Assembly (NCBI GenBank): GCA_964600385.1
Contig: CAZRJC010000042.1
Span: 1-11,073 of the forward strand
Length of the DNA: 11,073 nt
From: DMER64 sp964600385
GTDB taxonomy: Bacteria > Bacteroidota > Bacteroidia > Bacteroidales > UBA932
Direction: 5' to 3'
Part shown: piece by piece, positions 7,064 through 11,073 of the stretch
How positions within the stretch are numbered: the first letter of the stretch is position 1
How the letters are laid out: each line of letters starts with the position of its first letter
The notes under the pieces: generated by a model
Databases searched by the model: none
What the model was told of the DNA's origin: nothing
Seen by the model: the letters and a program-made list of their open reading frames with translations, nothing else
Position numbers and translations under genes: made by a program

Positions 7064-8439
7064 AGGAGTTCAAAGCATAATGCATCAATGATCTCGTTTA
7101 TGCCAGCTACATTTGACAATATGATGACGCCCGTACTGTCTTCTACATTCACCGCCATGGAAGAAGAATACCCGCCCGTTCCCCCGTTATGCCAGTGGGC
7201 ATCCTTGCCCGACGCGGATTTTACAATAAACCAGCCCAGACCCATTTTCATGTTTTCATTTATTACGAATGTGGGTTTTCTCATCAATGCCAGTTCGGTA
7301 TTACCGGGATTGAACTGCGCATACAAAAACTTTGACAAATCTTCGGTTGAAGACAATACTCCTCCGGCAGCAAACAAAACATCAAAGTCCCAGTTGGCAA
7401 TGATCTCACCTTCGACGTCCATTCCTTTGACCAGTTTGTCTCCAAGGTCACGGGAAGTAGTATATGAATTGGTCATGCCGTATTTGTCAAAAATCCTCTT
7501 TTGTAATAATTGCTGATAACTTGTTTTTTGCGACAAGCCCAGTGTATATCCCATAAGTCCCACGCCCAGGTTGGAATAGGAACTGACTGTTGAAGGAGCG
7601 TTCTCCAGCTTCAGCCATTGTCCCAGGTACTCGTCAATTTCCTTCTTGCCGTAGTTTTTGTATGGATTGACCTCGTTGGATAAATCCAGATTCTGGGGTA
7701 ACCGGGGCAAGCCCGATGTGTGGTTGGCCAGACATTCAAAGCTGATTTCTATGTTGTCTTTAAAAGGGAACGGATAAAAATCGTTGACCAGACCGGCCAG
7801 CTTGATAGTTCCCTCCTCAACCAGAGAGGCCAGTACAGCCGATGCGAATACTTTGGAAATAGAGCCGATCTCAAAAACCCTGTTTTGGTTTTCAGCCGTT
7901 TTTATAGTGTCGTTTGACCTGATGATTCCGTAATATGCTGTTTTCCCCTCCCGGATAATGGCTATGGAAATTTGCGTGTTTACGGGAAAATCTTTGGTTT
8001 TTGCGAAAATGATCCGCGCAAGTTCTTTGGGATAGCTGTCTAATGCGTTCACAGAAGCCGGCACAATTTCTTTTGGTTCTTCATAAGGTTTGAAGAAAAG
8101 CCCGTTTATCAGGTTTTCTTTGTCCAGTGAAAGATTTACCTCTAAAACTGCTCTTTCAAATTTCGCCTTGTAGGTCGCATACGTCCCCATGTTATCTCTG
8201 ACAAACTCCTTGCTTTCCATATTCCCGACCTGAATCTTCATGGCGGTCAAAAACTGGATGGTGTTTTCAAGTGGCAATGCCTCTTTCATCACCGAAGCAA
8301 AACTGTTGAAAATATCCTCACACTTTCCGGCGTTATAGTCCGCCTGAAATTTGTCCATGGCCACGTTATAATTCTCTGTCTGTGCAAATGAAGCATTTGT
8401 AATCAGCAGGGCAATCAGGGCAAATAATAGTTTTTTCAT
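7060..8439 (-). CDS. Periplasmic serine hydrolase, beta-lactamase/S12 family, with N-terminal DUF3887-like domain
   Basis: The 459-residue protein starts with a Sec signal (1-20, ending SFAQ). A helical N-terminal part (about 22-118) resembles the DUF3887 domain that often precedes such hydrolases. The serine-hydrolase domain carries the three expected motifs: SxxK as SISK (Ser193, Lys196), YxN as YSN (288-290), and HNG (417-419) in the place of KTG. HxG at the third motif is common in esterases and D-aminopeptidase- or peptidase-like members, so drug resistance is not implied. The substrate is unknown; a small ester or a cell-wall peptide is plausible. A weak -7-like TAACTTTA lies on the minus strand at 8464-8471. 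Its stop overlaps the next gene as ATGA. Confidence 0.85.
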   Translation of the reverse strand: MKKLLFALIALLITNASFAQTENYNVAMDKFQADYNAGKCEDIFNSFASVMKEALPLENTIQFLTAMKIQVGNMESKEFVRDNMGTYATYKAKFERAVLEVNLSLDKENLINGLFFKPYEEPKEIVPASVNALDSYPKELARIIFAKTKDFPVNTQISIAIIREGKTAYYGIIRSNDTIKTAENQNRVFEIGSISKVFASAVLASLVEEGTIKLAGLVNDFYPFPFKDNIEISFECLANHTSGLPRLPQNLDLSNEVNPYKNYGKKEIDEYLGQWLKLENAPSTVSSYSNLGVGLMGYTLGLSQKTSYQQLLQKRIFDKYGMTNSYTTSRDLGDKLVKGMDVEGEIIANWDFDVLFAAGGVLSSTEDLSKFLYAQFNPGNTELALMRKPTFVINENMKMGLGWFIVKSASGKDAHWHNGGTGGYSSSMAVNVEDSTGVIILSNVAGINEIIDALCFELL

Positions 8440-8502
8440 TATGCCTTAAATTTTAAATCCGTTTAAAGTTAATAACTCCATTCGATTTTGTTTTATTTTT
8501 TT

Positions 8503-8510
8503 TACCTTCG
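8503..8510 (+). promoter_or_regulatory. Possible -7 box for the methyltransferase gene
   Basis: TACCTTCG follows a long T run and differs from the Bacteroidetes -7 consensus TAnnTTTG at one base. TTTG occurs upstream at 8487-8490 but only 12 nt away, closer than the usual spacing of about 19 nt. If used, the transcript would have a leader of roughly 140 nt that contains the hairpins at 8550-8588. Confidence 0.25.
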
Positions 8511-8549
8511 CCGACGTAAAACTATTGGATGTTTATTATTAGTTCGGAC

Positions 8550-8588
8550 ATTGTTCTGTAAACAATCTGTACTTTCAGTACGGATTGT
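8550..8588 (+). promoter_or_regulatory. Leader with two overlapping, mutually exclusive hairpins
   Basis: Hairpin 1 pairs ATTGTT (8550-8555) with AACAAT (8561-8566). Hairpin 2 pairs 8562-8573 with 8577-8588, twelve pairs around a 3-nt loop. Its one non-Watson-Crick position (8568 with 8582) is a U-G wobble in plus-strand RNA but would be A-C on the other strand. The two share 8562-8566, so only one can form at a time. The region lies about 75-110 nt before the methyltransferase start. An attenuator or mRNA-stability role is an inference; an operator site in DNA is an alternative. Confidence 0.4.
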
Positions 8589-8646
8589 ATTTTGGTTTGT
8601 TCTCTTTAAATTCTTTAGAGAGCAATTTTCTTATTTTTAACCTATT

Positions 8647-8680
8647 GAACAACGAAAAACAATGAACAACGAAAAACAAT
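8647..8680 (+). repeat. Perfect 17-bp tandem duplication across the methyltransferase start codon
   Basis: Two identical 17-bp units (GAACAACGAAAAACAAT) abut at 8663/8664. Both code for NNEKQ, but because 17 is not a multiple of three they lie in different frames. The first copy, read from TTG at 8645, gives a six-codon frame that ends in TGA overlapping the real ATG (ATGA at 8662-8665). The duplication therefore creates a possible short coupled leader peptide, or an accidental copy of the initiation region. Confidence 0.8.
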
Positions 8681-9432
8681 CAATTCACGAATTTGACCTG
8701 AATATCATATTGGACTTTTTTTCAAACACAAAACGTCAGGGTCCCGGAAGTCCGGAAGAAACACTAAAAGCACTGAGTTTCATTGACGGTCTTACCTCCA
8801 AGTCAAAAATAGCCGATATCGGTTGTGGAACAGGCGGTCAAACAATGGTTCTGGGACAAAATACATCCTGCGAAATCATTGGAGTGGATTTCTGGTCAGG
8901 CTTTATAAACCAATTCAACCTCGATGCCCAAACCAACAAACTGCAGGACAGGGTGAAAGGCATTGTCGGAAATATGGAAAAACTCCCCTTTCAGGAAGAA
9001 GAATTCGACCTGATCTGGTGCGAAGGAGCCATATATAACATTGGGTTTGAACGCGGCTTGAAGGAATGGCGGAAATATCTGAAACAGGGCGGTTATGTTG
9101 CCGTCACCGAGAACACCTGGTTCAGCGATGAGCGGCCTGCCGAAATACAGGAATTTTGGGATAACGCCTATCCCCTTATAGATACCATTCCCAACAAGGT
9201 GGCTCAAATGCATAAAGCCGGCTACCTTCCTGTCGCCACCTATATCCTGCCCGAAGCCATCTGGACTGACTATTATTCCTGGCAGGCTCCGAGGTTGGAG
9301 GCCTTCCTGAAAAAACATAGCGGCAACAAAATGGCTGAAGAGTTTGTTGCCCTGCAGCGCTACGAAGCCGAGCTATATTACAAATACAAAGCCTATTACG
9401 GCTACATGTTTTATATCGGGAAGAAAATGTAG
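8662..9432 (+). CDS. Class I SAM-dependent methyltransferase
   Basis: The 256-residue cytoplasmic protein transfers a methyl group from S-adenosylmethionine to an unknown acceptor. Motif I is ADIGCGTGGQ (51-60), the acidic residue at the end of strand 2 is Asp76 in GVDFW, and motif II/III regions are GNMEKLPF (103-110) and DLIWCEGAIYNIG. The first 40 residues form a helical cap, and the C-terminal third (about 165-256) is rich in Tyr and Trp, as in the Bacteroides methyltransferases of unknown substrate that it resembles. The ATG at 8662 lies within the 17-bp tandem duplication. It is transcribed divergently from the serine hydrolase and appears to be a single-gene unit, followed 43 nt after its stop by repeat copy B. 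Confidence 0.87.
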   Translation: MNNEKQSIHEFDLNIILDFFSNTKRQGPGSPEETLKALSFIDGLTSKSKIADIGCGTGGQTMVLGQNTSCEIIGVDFWSGFINQFNLDAQTNKLQDRVKGIVGNMEKLPFQEEEFDLIWCEGAIYNIGFERGLKEWRKYLKQGGYVAVTENTWFSDERPAEIQEFWDNAYPLIDTIPNKVAQMHKAGYLPVATYILPEAIWTDYYSWQAPRLEAFLKKHSGNKMAEEFVALQRYEAELYYKYKAYYGYMFYIGKKM

Positions 9433-9475
9433 CAAGAGGTTGCAAACCCGCCACTGTGCAATCTCCACATAAGGG

Positions 9476-9735
9476 AAGAACTTCATACAAGCTATTCAGC
9501 ACGGGAAACACCTCCCGGTTGCTGAAGCAACCGGGTCCTTCCCTCCGCGGGCGCGAGGTTTCCCTTAGCTGAATAGCTTGGGGAGTTCTTTGTGGGTTGA
9601 ACTTTGATGTGGCTGTGAATGGCAAGCTCCTGTCTTCCTTCGTGGCTGAAGCCAAAAAGAGCGGTGCTGCGAAGCAGCGCCTGATGTAAGCTCCGAAAGC
9701 CTTTGGCGTACCGCATTTTATGGTACGCCGAGGCT
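9476..9735 (+). repeat. Dispersed palindromic repeat, copy B (core 9476-9590 plus full tail)
   Basis: The 115-nt core forms AAGAACT/AGTTCTT (9476-9482 with 9584-9590), a perfect 12-bp AAGCTATTCAGC/GCTGAATAGCTT (9489-9500 with 9568-9579), GGGAAAC/GTTTCCC (9503-9509 with 9558-9564), and the apical CCCGGTTGC/GCAACCGGG stem (9514-9522 with 9527-9535) with a TGAA loop. GTTGAAC follows at 9596-9602. The tail (9601-9735) contains TGGC-TGAA-GCCA (9643-9654), a GGTGCTGC/GCAGCGCC hairpin, and the terminal hairpin listed separately. The core begins 43 nt after the methyltransferase stop and points the same way. It fills most of the 336-bp gap at 9433-9769, and I see no gene there. Confidence 0.9.
9698..9735 (+). 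terminator. Strong hairpin ending the tail of repeat copy B
   Basis: AGCCT (9698-9702) and GGCGTACC (9705-9712) pair with GGTACGCC (9722-9729) and AGGCT (9731-9735), around a 9-nt loop. The stem is GC-rich and is followed by GTTTAAAT, only a weak U-run. It may end the methyltransferase transcript before the acetyltransferase genes. The equivalent place in copy C has a changed but still pairing sequence. Confidence 0.5.
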
Positions 9736-9769
9736 GTTTAAATCCGTCCCTTTATTTGAATACCATAAG

Positions 9770-10273
9770 ATGAATAACACTTTGATTTTGAACTCCGAAC
9801 GATTGACACTGCGGCCAATTGCCCTGAGTGATTCCGTAGACATTTTTCATTACCGGTCAGATTCAAAAACTAATAAGTATCAGGGATGGATACCAAAAAC
9901 CATAGATGACGTTGATGACTTCATCAAGAATAGAGTCTCTCCTATTATTGACATCCATGGTACCTGGTTCCAGTTGGTAATCACTCTAAAACCCAATGGA
10001 AAAATAATAGGAGATATTGGGTTGCACTTCATCGATGAAGAAAACAAACAAGTAGAAATCGGCTGTACACTGAATAAGGATTACCATGGGAAAGGTTATG
10101 CGACTGAAGCCATTTCCAGAGTGCTGGATTACCTCTTCAACACCCTGCATAAACATAGGATTATTGCGTCTATCGACCCGCAAAACAAAGACTCGATAAG
10201 ACTGTTCAGGAGGCTTGATTTTCACTTGGTAAATGAATCGCCTGACGACTTGATCTATGAAATATTAAAATGA
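9770..10273 (+). CDS. GNAT acetyltransferase, RimJ/RimL-like
   Basis: The protein has 167 residues and resembles the RimJ/RimL/SpeG branch of GNAT enzymes, which move an acetyl group from acetyl-CoA to an amine on a protein N-terminus, polyamine or small molecule. It begins with the typical ERLTLRPI (10-17). The acetyl-CoA pyrophosphate loop is YHGKGYATEA (105-114), and the branch-typical DPQNKDSIRLFRRLDF follows at 136-151. The C-terminal end is shorter than in many relatives but ends in the usual LIYEILK strand, so it appears intact. It is more AT-rich than the glycosidase operon. It is followed 18 nt later by a second GNAT gene in the same direction. Substrate unknown. Confidence 0.87.
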   Translation: MNNTLILNSERLTLRPIALSDSVDIFHYRSDSKTNKYQGWIPKTIDDVDDFIKNRVSPIIDIHGTWFQLVITLKPNGKIIGDIGLHFIDEENKQVEIGCTLNKDYHGKGYATEAISRVLDYLFNTLHKHRIIASIDPQNKDSIRLFRRLDFHLVNESPDDLIYEILK

Positions 10274-10291
10274 ATGAATAGCGTCTGAGAC

Positions 10292-10738
10292 ATGATTAGA
10301 ATTGAAAAAATCATTGAAAACAAGAAACGATTCCTCGACATATTATTGCTGGCAGACGAGCAGGAAAACATGATTGACAAGTATTTGCCGGATGGAGACT
10401 TGTTTGCCTTATATGACGGTGATTTGAAAAGTGTTTGTGTTGTACTGCCCATAGACAGCAATACCTGCGAGCTTAAGAACATAGCAACCTTCGAGAAATA
10501 TCAAGGCAAAGGGTACGGCAGGACTTTGATAAAATTCATTGCCGATTATTACAAAAACTACTACAAAAAAATGCTTGTAGGGACAGGAGATACACCCGGG
10601 ATCCTCTCATTTTATGAAAGTTGCGGATTCGAAAAGTCACATCTGATAAAGAATTTCTTCACAGACAACTACGACCATCCGATGTTCGACGGCTACATAC
10701 AACTGGTAGATATGATTTACCTGAAAAAGGATCTTTAA
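10292..10738 (+). CDS. GNAT acetyltransferase
   Basis: The protein has 148 residues and shows the acetyl-CoA binding signature YQGKGYGRTLI (70-80) on a predicted beta4-alpha3 unit and SFYESCGF (106-113), the late GNAT motif. It is not closely similar to the GNAT gene just upstream beyond these motifs, so it does not look like a recent tandem copy. The small-molecule branch of the family is likeliest, and the substrate is unknown. The 18-nt gap and shared direction suggest co-transcription with the preceding gene. Immediately after the stop lies a fragment of the dispersed repeat, and a full copy follows 58 nt downstream. Confidence 0.85.
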   Translation: MIRIEKIIENKKRFLDILLLADEQENMIDKYLPDGDLFALYDGDLKSVCVVLPIDSNTCELKNIATFEKYQGKGYGRTLIKFIADYYKNYYKKMLVGTGDTPGILSFYESCGFEKSHLIKNFFTDNYDHPMFDGYIQLVDMIYLKKDL

Positions 10739-10740
10739 GA

Positions 10741-10756
10741 GCTGACGCAACCGGGT
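10741..10756 (+). repeat. Short fragment of the dispersed repeat's apical hairpin
   Basis: The 16 bases from GCTGACGC to CCGGGT match the loop and right arm of the apical hairpin of copies B and C, with one difference from either. The matching left arm is missing. It sits directly after the acetyltransferase stop and 40 nt before full copy C, so it may be the remnant of an older insertion or of unequal recombination between copies. A chance match is possible given its length. Confidence 0.45.
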
Positions 10757-10796
10757 GCCATTCCAATTAGGGAGCTGGTTTCACACCCAACCGAAA

Positions 10797-11064
10797 AAGA
10801 ACTTCAAACAAGCTATTCAGCACGGGAAACACCTCCCGGTTGCTGACGCAGCCGGGTCCTCCCTTCCGCAGGCGCGAGGTTTCCCTTTGCTGAATAGCTT
10901 ATTGAGTTCTTTGTGGGTTGAACCTTGATCTTGCTGTGAAATGGCAAGCGCCTGTCTTTCTTCGTGGCTGAAGCCAAAAAGAGCGGTGCTGCGAAGCAGC
11001 CTTATATAAGAGCCAAAGTCCTTTGGCGCACCGCCTAAAGGTTTCCATCCTCCACCTGGTGCGC
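10797..11064 (+). repeat. Dispersed palindromic repeat, copy C (core 10797-10911 plus tail reaching the window edge)
   Basis: The 115-nt core differs from copy B at about ten positions and keeps every helix: 10797-10803 with 10905-10911, 10810-10821 with 10889-10900, 10824-10830 with 10879-10885, and the apical stem 10835-10843 with 10848-10856. The last contains one T-G wobble and has the loop TGAC. GTTGAAC follows at 10917-10923. The tail matches copy B through the GCTGC-GAA-GCAGC hairpin, then ends with GCGCACC (11026-11032) able to pair with GGTGCGC (11058-11064), or alternatively with a local hairpin 11020-11041. The core starts 58 nt after the acetyltransferase stop in the same direction. 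No gene is visible between 10739 and the window end. Confidence 0.88.
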
Positions 11065-11073
11065 AGCGTCTTT

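Noticed and set aside
7060..8439. Antibiotic-resistance beta-lactamase
   Set aside because: The fold motifs are present, but the third motif is HNG and a DUF3887-like domain precedes it. This points to the wider S12 hydrolase/esterase group, and no resistance function can be claimed.
9492..9655. Minus-strand open frames across repeat copy B, with peptides such as SNREVFPVLNS also readable in the other copies
   Set aside because: The frame is broken by a stop in copy C and by indels in copy A, while base changes preserve RNA pairing instead of codons. These are repeat-derived spurious frames.
367..10923. Integron attC sites: long imperfect palindromes downstream of co-directional genes, each ending in GTTGAAC, which fits GTTRRRY
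   Set aside because: The sequence stays conserved for more than 100 nt after GTTGAAC, whereas cassette boundaries would change there. The partner RYYYAAC box is off by one base in copy A and lost in copy B. The blocks hold multi-gene operons of up to about 9 kb, and no integrase is visible.

Overview
The window looks like a chromosomal accessory region of a Bacteroidetes bacterium, probably order Bacteroidales. The protein content fits: a GH109/GH29 host-glycan-type operon, lipoprotein and Sec signals, and a methyltransferase of a kind common in Bacteroides. Shine-Dalgarno sequences are weak or absent, and one clean Bacteroidetes-type -7 promoter box (TAnnTTTG) is present. This placement is by eye, without a database search. 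No tRNA, rRNA, CRISPR array, transposase or integrase is visible.

Layout. (1) 1-548 is non-coding and dense in repeats: a partial repeat copy at the left edge, a 107-bp palindrome (120-226), a 16-bp hairpin (283-318) and one full copy of a dispersed palindromic repeat on the minus strand (283-505). (2) 549-6687, minus strand, is a three-gene operon in which each junction is a 4-base ATGA stop/start overlap: secreted GH29 alpha-L-fucosidase, then a membrane-anchored alpha/beta hydrolase, then a GH109-type NAD-dependent alpha-N-acetylgalactosaminidase lipoprotein. (3) 6743-8439, minus strand, is a two-gene unit, again ATGA-coupled: a periplasmic serine hydrolase of the beta-lactamase/S12 fold and a small nucleoside-2-deoxyribosyltransferase-like protein. 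(4) 8440-8661 is a divergent intergenic region holding a structured leader. (5) 8662-9432, plus strand, is a SAM-dependent methyltransferase. (6) 9476-9735 is the second repeat copy. (7) 9770-10738, plus strand, holds two consecutive GNAT acetyltransferases in noticeably more AT-rich DNA. (8) 10797 to the right edge is the third repeat copy.

How it fits together. The fucosidase and GH109 enzyme would remove terminal alpha-fucose and alpha-GalNAc from mucin-like or blood-group-like glycans at the cell surface. The hydrolase between them may remove an ester decoration, but its substrate is unknown. The remaining genes are small stand-alone modifying enzymes typical of accessory cargo.

The most unusual feature is the dispersed repeat. 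Three copies share a 115-nt core of identical length that folds into one long interrupted stem with a CCCGGTTGC/GCAACCGGG apical hairpin. Each copy lies 43-58 nt downstream of a stop codon, in the same orientation as the gene it follows, and is followed by a tail ending in a further hairpin. Differences between copies keep pairing through G-U wobbles and one T-A to C-G exchange. The wobbles work only in RNA made in the direction of the upstream gene. This suggests a structured 3'-UTR element or a mobile palindromic element selected to sit at gene ends. I do not recognise it as a known family.
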